Source: an uncultured Eubacteriales bacterium
Lineage (GTDB): Bacteria > Bacillota > Clostridia > Oscillospirales > Oscillospiraceae
Direction of reading: 5' to 3'
Length of the DNA: 35,855 nt
NCBI GenBank assembly: GCA_900553805.1
Contig: USEU01000017.1
Span: forward strand, 1 to 35,855
A model generated the notes under the pieces. The model did no database searches and had not been told where the DNA came from. It was given only the letters and a program-made list of their open reading frames with translations. The position numbers and the translations under genes were made by a program. Positions 7,256-15,083 of the stretch are shown here, piece after piece (the stretch's first letter is position 1; each line of letters starts with the position of its first letter).

Positions 7256-10081
7256 TCAGAAATACACGTCCCCGTTGCCGGAATAGTCTCCGTAGGCGTT
7301 GTCCCCGTTGCTGAAATCATAACTGCCGTTGCCGAAATCGTAGCCGGTATCCCCATTGCCGTTATCGGGGTAGATAATGTTGCCGTTGCCGTCATCAATG
7401 CCGCCCTCCGGGGTGGTGGGCATATTGATGATGGTGTCCTGGTTGTGCAGGGGGCAGGAGATATAGGGCGTGCCTGCCAGGTTGGTGGCAAAGCCGCTGA
7501 AGCCCATCCAGGTCAGGGGGTTGCCGTAGTTGTCCACGAAGTAGACGTAGCCGTCGCTGCCGTAGACATCCTCCAGGCCCACCCGCAGGCCCGCGCTGAT
7601 CTCATTGACCTCATCCTGGGTCAGGCGCACCAGGGAGCGGCTCTCGATCACCGCGTCCGGGAACATGCGGCAGTACTCGGTAGCCACGCCGCCGCCGGTG
7701 ACGCAGTAGTCCATCTGGATGTGCTTGGTGCAGTATTCGGTGGGCACGTCCTCCGGGTAGCAGTTCACGGACACCACCCGGGCGATGCCGCGGGCATCCA
7801 GACTGCATGCGGGCGTGGCCAGCTTGCCGGAATCCAGGCAGACGCTCACATTGGTGAAGGCATTGCCGTTGTACAGGCCCGCCTGGGGCAGACCGTTGTG
7901 GATAGGCTGCATGACCATCTTCCACAGCCGGGCGGCGGGGTTGGCATAGTTATTGGTCAGATAGATCTGCTCCGGCTGGTTATAGCCGCACCAGACGGCA
8001 GCGGTGTAATACTTGGTATAGCCCACGAACCAGCGGTCACGGTTGCTGGAGGTAGTGCCGGTCTTGCCCGCGATGCTCTGGCCGGGGAAGGCAGCCGCCG
8101 CGCCGGTGCCGTTGTTGGCGGCGTTATACAGGCAGTAGTTCATATAGTTGACGGTTTTCTCGCTGAGGATCTGGCGGGAATCCTGCTGATTGTCCAGAAC
8201 GATCTTGCCGTCGCTGTTGTAGACCTTGGTATAGGTGCGGGAGGTGCGGTACACGCCGTCGTTGGCAAAGGTGGCAAAGGCGGTGGACATTTCCCGTACG
8301 GTGGAGCCCACCGTCAGCGCGCCCAGAGCCAGCGGAGCGATGGCAATATCGGACATGGCCATTCCACTGGAGGACGTATAGCTGTCGATCAAATAGTTCT
8401 GTCCAAAATTATACTTTGCAAAGCTAAAGCTGTAATCCGTCCCGATCTGGTTGAGGACATTGGCGGAAACCGCGTTGATAGACGAGGTAACGCCCTGGAA
8501 GATCGTCCGGGAATAGCTATAAACGCGGCTGTCATTTTTGGGCCAGGCGCCTCCGTTGTAGGTCAGCGGCAAATCCTTGATGACGGTAGCGGGGCTGAAG
8601 CCGCCCTTTTCGAAAGCGGGAGCGTAGACGGACAAGGGCTTTTCGGACGAGCCGGTTTGCAGCTTGGCCTGGGTGGCCTTGTTGTAGGCGAAGAAATCAG
8701 TCTTCTCCCCCACGCCGCCGGCCAGGGCAACAATGTCGCCGGTGGAATTGTCGATCACCACAATGCCGGATTGCAGCTGCTGGGTGCTCCTTGTAGTGGG
8801 GATGTTATTCAGGTCGGTATAGATCGCGTCCACCTGATTCTGAATGTCCATATCCAGGGTGGTGTAGATGTGGTAGCCGCCCTTCTGGATCTTTTCCAGA
8901 TAGTAGTTCCGCGCGGCCTGATCCATATCATCCCACACGAAGCCGTCCTGGAGCGCCATGTCCGACGCCACATCCAAAATGACCGTATCCACGAACCAGC
9001 TGTAAATATGCTGGGAGGCATTCTGGCTGACCGAGGTCTGGTTGCCGCAGCGGGGGCAGAAATACAGGTCACCCTGGCGGGTATAGGTGCTCACCGTGCC
9101 GCCGTAGCCGCAGTGGTCGCACACCGCCCAGCGGTCGGCCTCGTCGATACCGTCCTTGAATACCAGGGGCTGATTATAGGCGGTAATATACTCCTCGTCC
9201 GTCAGATAGCCCTGGTTCAGCATCTCGCTGAGCACGCTTTCCTGGCGGTAGCGGTTGCGCTGCTGGCCGTTTCGCATTTCACCCTTGTACATATACACGC
9301 TGGTGGAATAGGGGTTGAACAGCGAGGGGTTATTGGTGATGCTGATCAGACTGGCGCACTCCGCCACAGTCAAACTTTGCAGCTCCTTGCCGAAGTAGGC
9401 GGCAGCGGCGGACTTGACGCCGTAGCAGCCCTTGCCCAGGTAGATACGGTTGAGGTACTCCTTCATGATGACGTCTTTGTCGTATTCCTTTTCCAGGAGC
9501 TGGGCGCGGAAGATCTCCATCACCTTTCTCTGGACGGTGATGCTCTTTTCGTCAGTGGTGTTCTTGACCAGCTGCTGGGTAATGGTGGAGCCGCCGAACT
9601 GGGAGTCGCCGCCAAAGAACATGTTGGCGCAGGCTTTCACAGTGGTGATCCAGTCCACGCCCTGGTGCTCGTAAAACCGCTTGTCCTCAATGGCAACGGT
9701 GGCATCCACCAGCGCCTGGGGGATCTCGTCCCAGGTGGCGGGCTGACGGTCAGTGGTGGTGTAGATCTGCTGGAGCAGCTGGATGTTGCCGTCGCCGTCC
9801 ACATAGTGTGCATAGGAGGTCTTTTCGATATCATAGTCCTCATAGGACCAGTTCTGGGCCTCCTTCAGGATATCGTTTTGCAGATATTCCGCCAGAGCGC
9901 CCACAAATACCACGCCGCTGATCAGGCAGATCAGCAGCACCGTTGCAGCCGCGCCAATGGCGATCTTCGCGGCGGAAAACACCGTGGAGCCTGCGGTATA
10001 AGCCAGCTTTATCGTCCAATGAGGGTTCCATTCCTGGCGGATTTTCTTCCGTCTTCTGTTGTTCTGTTCCTGATTTGCCAT
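7256..10081 (-). CDS. class A penicillin-binding protein with inserted zinc ribbon
   Basis: A 941-aa bifunctional peptidoglycan synthase (PBP1a type) acting outside the membrane. Order: basic cytoplasmic tail (1-35), one membrane helix (about 38-64), GT51 glycosyltransferase (EDKRFYEHQGVDW, then GGSTITQQLVKN), a segment at 320-345 with CDHC and CPRC pairs that looks like a zinc ribbon, then the transpeptidase (SxxK as GSSEKP near 477, SIN, and GKTGTTSSNRDRWFVGY near 671). The C-terminal 45 residues are a Gly/Asn/Asp/Tyr-rich low-complexity tail. The ATG at 10081 has GGAGG 6 nt upstream; a TTG 18 codons earlier lacks an RBS. The Cys-rich insert in an extracytoplasmic enzyme is odd. First gene of the block running through truA. 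Confidence 0.95.
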   Translation of the reverse strand: MANQEQNNRRRKKIRQEWNPHWTIKLAYTAGSTVFSAAKIAIGAAATVLLICLISGVVFVGALAEYLQNDILKEAQNWSYEDYDIEKTSYAHYVDGDGNIQLLQQIYTTTDRQPATWDEIPQALVDATVAIEDKRFYEHQGVDWITTVKACANMFFGGDSQFGGSTITQQLVKNTTDEKSITVQRKVMEIFRAQLLEKEYDKDVIMKEYLNRIYLGKGCYGVKSAAAAYFGKELQSLTVAECASLISITNNPSLFNPYSTSVYMYKGEMRNGQQRNRYRQESVLSEMLNQGYLTDEEYITAYNQPLVFKDGIDEADRWAVCDHCGYGGTVSTYTRQGDLYFCPRCGNQTSVSQNASQHIYSWFVDTVILDVASDMALQDGFVWDDMDQAARNYYLEKIQKGGYHIYTTLDMDIQNQVDAIYTDLNNIPTTRSTQQLQSGIVVIDNSTGDIVALAGGVGEKTDFFAYNKATQAKLQTGSSEKPLSVYAPAFEKGGFSPATVIKDLPLTYNGGAWPKNDSRVYSYSRTIFQGVTSSINAVSANVLNQIGTDYSFSFAKYNFGQNYLIDSYTSSSGMAMSDIAIAPLALGALTVGSTVREMSTAFATFANDGVYRTSRTYTKVYNSDGKIVLDNQQDSRQILSEKTVNYMNYCLYNAANNGTGAAAAFPGQSIAGKTGTTSSNRDRWFVGYTKYYTAAVWCGYNQPEQIYLTNNYANPAARLWKMVMQPIHNGLPQAGLYNGNAFTNVSVCLDSGKLATPACSLDARGIARVVSVNCYPEDVPTEYCTKHIQMDYCVTGGGVATEYCRMFPDAVIESRSLVRLTQDEVNEISAGLRVGLEDVYGSDGYVYFVDNYGNPLTWMGFSGFATNLAGTPYISCPLHNQDTIINMPTTPEGGIDDGNGNIIYPDNGNGDTGYDFGNGSYDFSNGDNAYGDYSGNGDVYF

Positions 10082-10166
10082 AGAAAACCTCCGAAACTCC
10101 GGCCTGGGCAGCCGGGGGAATCGCAACAATTTCAAAAGGGCATATTTCTAAGCATGCCTTCATAGG

Positions 10167-10172
10167 ATTATA
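10167..10172 (-). promoter_or_regulatory. extended -10 promoter for the penicillin-binding protein
   Basis: On the minus strand a perfect TATAAT is preceded by TGT, giving an extended -10. The hexamer 17 nt upstream (TTTCGT) is a poor -35. The start codon at 10081 lies about 85 nt downstream. Confidence 0.5.
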
Positions 10173-10344
10173 ACATAATGATGCCCAAAACGAAAGACCT
10201 AATTTATGAATTATCCTTTAATTTCAGGAAATAATGCAGTTATAAAAACCGCAGCATTGGAAAAGGATGGCCATATTGTATACTTTAATGTTGCGTTCCT
10301 TTTCTCCGTGCGCGTTCTTTGTACAGTTTGTGCAATATTGACTA

Positions 10345-10373
10345 TTGATTTTACCCCCTCGCGGGGTTAGAAT
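10345..10373 (+). promoter_or_regulatory. sigma-A promoter for the DUF1292 gene
   Basis: TTGATT (10345-10350), a 17-nt spacer and TAGAAT (10368-10373) form a good sigma-A promoter 27 nt before the ATG. The spacer contains an ACCCC...GGGGT inverted repeat (10353-10367) that could be an operator. Confidence 0.7.
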
Positions 10374-10399
10374 ACCAGTAAAGAGTTTGGAGGTGCGCC

Positions 10400-10675
10400 A
10401 TGGCAGACGAATACGGCTCCGATTTTATCACCATCGCAGACGAGGACGGCAAGGAATACGAGCTGGAGGTTTTGACCACGGTGGAATACAACGGCGCCAG
10501 CTACCTGGCTGTTGTTCCTGCCGACGCGGATGAGGGTGAAGGCCTGGAGGTCAGCATTCTGAGATCCACCGACGAGGACGGTGAGCCTCTTCTGTGCGCG
10601 ATCGAGGACGAGGCCGAGCTTCAGGCGGTATACGACCTGATCATGGACTCTCTTTACGAGGAAGAAACGGAATAA
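10400..10675 (+). CDS. DUF1292 family protein
   Basis: A 91-aa strongly acidic protein matching the DUF1292 family by its opening (FITIADEDGKEYELEVLTTVEYNG) and its LLCAIEDEAELQAVYDLI ending. In Firmicutes such proteins occur next to the yrzL/yqgF cell-division/replication genes, but the biochemical role is unknown. It is cytosolic with no cysteine pairs or membrane segment. The start is supported by TTGGAGG 8 nt upstream. Here it stands alone, followed within a few bases by a structured RNA and terminator, so transcripts of the two may be joined. Confidence 0.88.
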   Translation: MADEYGSDFITIADEDGKEYELEVLTTVEYNGASYLAVVPADADEGEGLEVSILRSTDEDGEPLLCAIEDEAELQAVYDLIMDSLYEEETE

Positions 10676-10679
10676 GCTC

Positions 10680-10873
10680 TTCCTGCTTGGTGCGAGTGCG
10701 TCCTTTTGGACCCACATTTTTTGAACGGGATGTTAGACTTCCCGGCTGGATTGCAGACCTCCCGCCCACGCGCAGACGTGTGGTGGACGCTGGGAGCAGA
10801 GAAGGTCGTGAGCGGCAACCCACCTGCCATTTCGTGCAGGTCATAATTGGACGCGCTACGGCTAAAGCGGGGG
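10680..10873 (+). ncRNA. ssrS: probable 6S RNA
   Basis: A roughly 190-nt rod-like RNA can be folded by eye. Closing stem: 10682-10688 with 10865-10871 (7 pairs), an asymmetric internal loop, then 10696-10703 with 10849-10856 (8 pairs). A large open middle follows, with a small hairpin on its 3' side (10822-10827 with 10836-10841). The distal arm contains 10759-10763/10792-10796 and 10766-10771/10778-10783. Size, closing stem, central bubble with a 3'-side hairpin and terminal arm match the architecture of 6S RNA, which binds sigma-A RNA polymerase. A strong terminator follows directly. No convincing separate promoter is seen, so it may be processed from the DUF1292 transcript. Identity is from structure only. 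Confidence 0.6.
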
Positions 10874-10876
10874 ATT

Positions 10877-10912
10877 ACATGGGGGCTTCGGCCCCCATGT
10901 TCTTTAGATTTT
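10877..10912 (+). terminator. Rho-independent terminator after the 6S-like RNA
   Basis: A perfect 10-bp stem (10877-10886 with 10891-10900) closed by a TTCG tetraloop is followed by a T-rich tail. Confidence 0.9.
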
Positions 10913-10927
10913 TAACAAATTTGCCAC

Positions 10928-10956
10928 TTGAAAGACGAGGAAAAATAGTTTATACT
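10928..10956 (+). promoter_or_regulatory. sigma-A promoter for the parvulin foldase gene
   Basis: TTGAAA (10928-10933), a 17-nt spacer and TATACT (10951-10956). The expected transcript start near 10963 places a 9-bp hairpin (10967-10975 with 10986-10994) at the extreme 5' end of the mRNA. Confidence 0.75.
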
Positions 10957-11030
10957 GTACTGGTCTGTTTGTATCGGCGCTAAAAGATACGAACAAATCG
11001 AACAAGGAACAAATGAGAGGATATGATTTC

Positions 11031-12656
11031 ATGAGTGCATCCAAAAAGAAGAAGCTTCGCTCTGAAACAGAAGGAAAGCTGACCGAGCGTCAGATCGCCG
11101 AGCAGAAGGAAGCCAAAAAGCTCAAAATTTACAGCATTGCCTTTGTGGTCGTGCTGGTGGCGCTGATCGCCGTTGCCATCGTGGTGGGCATCAACCGCTC
11201 CATCGAGTCCCACGGCGTCCATGAGAAGAACACCGTCGCCGCCACGGTTGGCAGCCATGAGCTGAGCAACGCCGAACTCAGCTACTACTACATCGACTAT
11301 GTGAACAACTATGCCAACAATTATGGCAGCTACCTGTCCCTGTTCGGCCTGGACACCTCCGTGGCACTGGACAAGCAGGTTTACGACACCGAGACCGGCG
11401 AGACCTGGGCGGATAACTTCATCCGCGAGGCAACCTCCTCCGCCCAGAATATTCTGGCCCTGGCGGATGCCGCTGAGGCAGAGGGCTTCACCCTGCCCGA
11501 GGATCAGCAGACCCAGGTCGATCTGCTCAGCAACAATCTGGATGCCTACGCGAGTATGTACGGCTACAACAATGCCGACGCTTTCCTGAAAGCGCAGTAT
11601 GGCAACGGCTCCTCCAAAGAGAGCTATCTTGCCTATTACAGCCGCAACCTGCTGGCCAGCGCCTACCAGAGCGCCCATCAGGGCTCCCTCGCCTATACTG
11701 ACGAGCAGATCCGTGAGGCCGACAGCAAGGATCCCGCCAAGTATTCCTCTTACAGCTTCGCGCAGTATCACATTCCCGTCTCCAAGTTCCTGTCCGGCGG
11801 TACCACCGACGAGAACGGCACCACCACCTACACCGCCGCGGAGCGTGACGCCGCCGTGGTCGCCGCCAAGGCTGCCATTGCGCCCCTGACCAAGGCCACG
11901 AGCCTGGACGAGCTGAACGCCGCCATCGCTGAGATGAAGATCAACGAGGGCACCGACGCCTCCGCCACCGTCTACACCAACCAAGCCCGCTCCAGCATCA
12001 ACACCTATCTGGCCGACTGGATCACCGACGATGCCCGTCAGGAGGGCGACCTCACCTGCGTAGAGGTCCCCACCACCGTGACCGATGAGAACGGCGAAGA
12101 GTATGAGACCGTTTCCGCCTTCTATGTAGCCCTATACAGCGGCAAGGATGACAACGAGACCGAGCTGGTCAACGTCCGTCACATCCTGGTGGGCTTCAGC
12201 GGCGATCAGAACGAAGATGGCACCTACACCGACGAGGCCAAGGAAGCCGCCCGCACCAGCGCCGAGGAGATCCTGAACGAGTGGAAGTCCGGCGACGCCA
12301 CCGAGGACAGCTTTGCTGAACTGGCCAACACCAAGTCCACCGACTCCGGCTCCAATGGCAATGGCGGTCTGTACGAAAACGTCTACCCCGGCCAGATGGT
12401 CACCGCCTTCAACGACTGGTGCTTCGACGCCGACCGCAAGGCGGGCGACACCGGCATCGTGGAGACCAGCTATGGCTATCACGTGATGTACTTTGTGGGC
12501 ACCGCCGGCCAGACCTACCGGGAGTATCAGATCGAAAGCGACCTGAGAACCGAAGACATGCAGACCTGGATGGACGGCCTGCTGGAGAACTACCCCATCA
12601 CCATGGGCGACACCTCCTATATGCGCAAGAACATCACCCTGTCCACCAACAAATGA
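11031..12656 (+). CDS. membrane-anchored parvulin-type peptidyl-prolyl isomerase (PrsA/SurA-like)
   Basis: A 541-aa extracytoplasmic folding factor. A lysine-rich cytoplasmic N-terminus (1-32) is followed by one membrane helix (about 33-54) and a large outside region. There is no lipobox cysteine, so it is held by the helix rather than as a lipoprotein like Bacillus PrsA. Residues about 90-250 resemble a SurA N-type chaperone region; about 380-490 form the rotamase domain, starting VNVRHILVGF and ending ETSYGYHVMYFVG. It presumably helps secreted proteins fold. Two in-frame ATGs (11013, 11031) are possible; 11031 is preferred because AGAGG lies 10 nt upstream and the protein then starts MSASKKKK. 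It is followed by a strong terminator, so it is monocistronic. Confidence 0.88.
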   Translation: MSASKKKKLRSETEGKLTERQIAEQKEAKKLKIYSIAFVVVLVALIAVAIVVGINRSIESHGVHEKNTVAATVGSHELSNAELSYYYIDYVNNYANNYGSYLSLFGLDTSVALDKQVYDTETGETWADNFIREATSSAQNILALADAAEAEGFTLPEDQQTQVDLLSNNLDAYASMYGYNNADAFLKAQYGNGSSKESYLAYYSRNLLASAYQSAHQGSLAYTDEQIREADSKDPAKYSSYSFAQYHIPVSKFLSGGTTDENGTTTYTAAERDAAVVAAKAAIAPLTKATSLDELNAAIAEMKINEGTDASATVYTNQARSSINTYLADWITDDARQEGDLTCVEVPTTVTDENGEEYETVSAFYVALYSGKDDNETELVNVRHILVGFSGDQNEDGTYTDEAKEAARTSAEEILNEWKSGDATEDSFAELANTKSTDSGSNGNGGLYENVYPGQMVTAFNDWCFDADRKAGDTGIVETSYGYHVMYFVGTAGQTYREYQIESDLRTEDMQTWMDGLLENYPITMGDTSYMRKNITLSTNK

Positions 12657-12669
12657 GCAAGGCATTCAG

Positions 12670-12705
12670 CCGGGGGGACCGCGAAAGCGGCTCCCCCGGT
12701 TTTTT
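12670..12705 (+). terminator. Rho-independent terminator after the foldase gene
   Basis: A GC-rich stem (CCGGGGG...CCCCCGG, 12670-12699) with a GAAA loop is followed by six T residues. Confidence 0.92.
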
Positions 12706-12767
12706 CTCTTCCCTTTCGCGCCGTTCTGGAGTATAGTATCCCGTAAGAAAAAGGAGGCTTTCGTTTT

Positions 12768-13253
12768 ATGATTCAATTTCGGGATGGATTTTACGCCGAT
12801 GTACGGACGGAGGATCGCAGCCGGACAACCATTTCCTATCAAGCAGGGATTCTGCTGGAGATGAAAACACGGGTAGAGCGCCGTGCCTTTCTTCGGGTGT
12901 ACGGCGGGAAGCTTTGGTATTACGCCGCCGTGACGGACCTCTCTGCCCTTCAAAAAACGCTGGATGGACTGTATGACGCCACCGCTCCCACGCTGGGTGC
13001 GCTGGCTCCTGGCAAGGCAGTGTATGTGGTGATTGCCTCCGGCGGCGATATGACGCCGGAGGGGCACTACGCAACGCCGGTGCAGATGGCCTATCTGGTG
13101 GAGAACGGCAAACTCGTCGGCCGTCTGACGGAGCTGAACATCAGCGGCAATTTCTTTGAGCTGCTTGGAAAGGACTACCTGGGCACCGTCCACGGCACCC
13201 CTCAGCTGAAAAGCATGCTGAGCGCCGTAACAATGGATGTGAACAAGGGATAA
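12768..13253 (+). CDS. TldD/PmbA-like protein lacking the central catalytic region
   Basis: A 161-aa protein. Residues 1-70 (GFYADVRTEDRSRTTISYQ and on) resemble the N-terminal domain of TldD/PmbA metalloproteases, and residues 84-158 (IASGGDMTPEGHYATPVQM, VENGKLVGRL, NISGNFFELL) resemble their C-terminal domain. Full-length TldD or PmbA has about 440-480 residues and a central zinc site (HExxxH); here that whole middle is missing and a short Ala/Pro linker joins the ends. The reading frame is clean and has AAGGAGG 10 nt upstream, so it is expressed-looking rather than an obvious pseudogene. No second tld gene is adjacent. It lies alone between a terminator and the convergent mreB gene. Family assignment is by eye; function unknown, proteolysis unlikely. 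Confidence 0.65.
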   Translation: MIQFRDGFYADVRTEDRSRTTISYQAGILLEMKTRVERRAFLRVYGGKLWYYAAVTDLSALQKTLDGLYDATAPTLGALAPGKAVYVVIASGGDMTPEGHYATPVQMAYLVENGKLVGRLTELNISGNFFELLGKDYLGTVHGTPQLKSMLSAVTMDVNKG

Positions 13254-13286
13254 GCAGCAGTCGCTTTCCCGTTCTACACGATCCGC

Positions 13287-13332
13287 AAAAAGCACCGTGG
13301 AGCCTCGGCAAAACTGCTGAGGCTCCACGGTG
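13287..13332 (-). terminator. Rho-independent terminator of the recD2-comF-mreB operon
   Basis: An 18-bp stem with one G-T pair (13293-13310 with 13315-13332) and a 4-nt loop lies 5 nt after the mreB stop, followed on the minus strand by five T residues. The convergent TldD-like gene could use the same hairpin, but its T tract is poor on that side. Confidence 0.9.
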
Positions 13333-13337
13333 TTGCC

Positions 13338-14381
13338 TTAAAACTTCTGCCGCATCATCCGGCGGCGGGCGATGTTGATGGGGCCCTCCTGCATGTGGTT
13401 GATCCAGGCCAGGCTCTTGCCGCAGCCGTAGGCGGTGCAGGAATCCGGGTCGTCGGCCAGAATACAGGGGATGCCGGTGCGCTCGATCAGCAGCTCCGTA
13501 AAGCCCCAGACCTGGCTGCATCCGCCGGTGAGGGTGATGCCGGTCTCGGAAATATCGCTGACCAGCTCGGGGCTTGTCTGCTCCAGTACGGCCAGCACCT
13601 CGTCCGCGATCTGGCGGGCGGGGCGGCGAAGCACCTCGTAAATTTCCGTAGAGGTCAGGGTGACGGTTTTGGGCATGCCGGTCTTGGAGTCCCGGCCCTT
13701 GACGTTCATGGTCATCTCCTCCTGGCGGGGGTAGACCTGGCCGATCTGGATCTTTACCTCCTCGGCGGTGACCTCGCCAATGACCACGCCGTACTGGCGG
13801 CGGACATAGCGGGCGATGGACTCGTCGAAGGAGTCACCGGCGATCTTCAGGGAAGAGGACACCGTGACGCCGTTCATGCTCAGCACGGCGATATCCGTGG
13901 TGCCGCCGCCGATGTCCACCACCATGTGGCCCTGCGCGCCCTTCAGGTCCAGGCCGGCGCCCAGGCCGGCAGCCAGCGGCTCCTCGATCAGGAACACTCT
14001 TCGCGCGCCGGCCTCAATGGCGGCATTGATGACGCTGCGCTCCTCCACCTCACTGACGCCACTGGGAACGCTGATGACCACGCGGGGCTTAGGTGTAAAG
14101 ACAGATGCCTTGGTGGCGGTCTTGAACATCTCCTGAAGCATACGTACGGTCATTTCGTGGTCGGAAATGACGCCCTCCTTCAGCGGGCGCATGGCAACCA
14201 CGTTGCCGGGGGTGCGGTTGAGCATGTTCCGGGCGGCAGCGCCCACCTGGAGGATCTTGCCGGTGTTGCGGTCCAGCGCCACAACGGAAGGCTCCCGGAC
14301 CACCAGGCCCTTTCCGTCGGCATAGATCAATACATTGGAGGTACCCAGGTCAACACCCAGGTCGTTGGAAAAAAGCTGCAT
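13338..14381 (-). CDS. mreB: rod-shape determining protein MreB/Mbl
   Basis: A 347-aa bacterial actin that forms membrane-associated filaments guiding side-wall peptidoglycan synthesis. Phosphate-1 motif (LGVDLGTSNVLIY), the PSVVALD strand, phosphate-2 (MVVDIGGGTTDIAVLS) and the adenosine motif (ITLTGGCSQVWGF) are all present. The ATG at 14381 is preceded by AGGTG 5 nt upstream and is preferred over a GTG 3 codons earlier that abuts the comF stop. mreC and mreD are not in the window. It is the last gene of recD2-comF-mreB. Confidence 0.95.
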   Translation of the reverse strand: MQLFSNDLGVDLGTSNVLIYADGKGLVVREPSVVALDRNTGKILQVGAAARNMLNRTPGNVVAMRPLKEGVISDHEMTVRMLQEMFKTATKASVFTPKPRVVISVPSGVSEVEERSVINAAIEAGARRVFLIEEPLAAGLGAGLDLKGAQGHMVVDIGGGTTDIAVLSMNGVTVSSSLKIAGDSFDESIARYVRRQYGVVIGEVTAEEVKIQIGQVYPRQEEMTMNVKGRDSKTGMPKTVTLTSTEIYEVLRRPARQIADEVLAVLEQTSPELVSDISETGITLTGGCSQVWGFTELLIERTGIPCILADDPDSCTAYGCGKSLAWINHMQEGPINIARRRMMRQKF

Positions 14382-14390
14382 ACGATTCAC

Positions 14391-15083
14391 CTACTTGGAA
14401 AAATTATGGTTGTGCGCCGCCGCGAGAGCAGCGCCATATACTTCCTTTGCCCCCGCCGTGAGCAGCACGCGGGCACATTCGTTCATGGTAGCGCCGGTGG
14501 TGAAAATATCATCCAGCAGCACCACTGTCTTGCCCCGGACATCCGCGCCCCTGCATAGCGCGTAGGCGCCAAGGGCGTTGGCCTTTCTCATGGCAGCGGA
14601 GGTCAGAGACGACTGGGGCGGCGTATTGCGCCGCTTGCGCAGTGTCCTTTGGGCGGAAATCCCCAGTTCTCTGCCCACGTACCGGGCCAGCAGCTCGCAC
14701 TGGTCATAGCCCCGCCGGAAGCGGCGCAGGCGGCTGACCGGGACCCAGGTCAGGATATCGATCTGCTCCGGCCCCTGCTGGCAGACCCGCATGGCAAGGA
14801 AACGGCCGAATTTGGGGGCCAGGTATACCGCCCTGCGGAACTTAAACCGCAGGATACTCCGGCGGACGTCCCCCTCATAGTACCAGACAGCGGTGAAACT
14901 GTCAAGAAAATGGGCATCGTTTTTTCCCGCATTCCCCTCTTTCCCGGCGTCCGGCGGGTATGTGGGCATCCGCTGGAAGCATTCACGGCACAGATCGGTT
15001 TCATTTTTCTTCAAAAAGCTGCGGCAGAACATGCATCGCCGGGGGAACAGGATCTCCCGCAGCCAGGCGGCCGGGGCGCTCAC
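14391..15083 (-). CDS. comF: ComF family phosphoribosyltransferase-like protein
   Basis: A 230-aa protein of the ComF/GntX family, linked in naturally competent Firmicutes to DNA uptake. An N-terminal zinc finger (CMFCRSF...DLCRECFQ, about 17-37) precedes a type I phosphoribosyltransferase domain with the PRPP motif VVLLDDIFTTGAT near 190-203. Its start overlaps the end of recD2 by 4 nt, a coupling typical of operons. No other com gene is visible, so competence cannot be concluded. Confidence 0.92.
   Translation of the reverse strand: MSAPAAWLREILFPRRCMFCRSFLKKNETDLCRECFQRMPTYPPDAGKEGNAGKNDAHFLDSFTAVWYYEGDVRRSILRFKFRRAVYLAPKFGRFLAMRVCQQGPEQIDILTWVPVSRLRRFRRGYDQCELLARYVGRELGISAQRTLRKRRNTPPQSSLTSAAMRKANALGAYALCRGADVRGKTVVLLDDIFTTGATMNECARVLLTAGAKEVYGAALAAAHNHNFSK

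Larger units (their letters stand above)
10082..10399. other. intergenic region with divergent promoters
   Basis: This 318-base gap separates the divergent pbp and DUF1292 genes. It is AT-rich in the middle (about 10170-10300). It holds a probable extended -10 promoter for pbp near 10167 and a clear sigma-A promoter for the plus-strand gene at 10345-10373. I see no further gene or RNA in it. Confidence 0.7.

Noticed and set aside
7256..7400. Gly/Asn/Asp-rich tail of the PBP as a tandem DNA repeat
   Set aside because: The codons vary and there is no exact repeat unit; it is low-complexity protein sequence only.
7445..10165. 906-codon plus-strand ORF opposite the penicillin-binding protein
   Set aside because: Same kind of antisense shadow; the PBP has all family motifs and a proper RBS.
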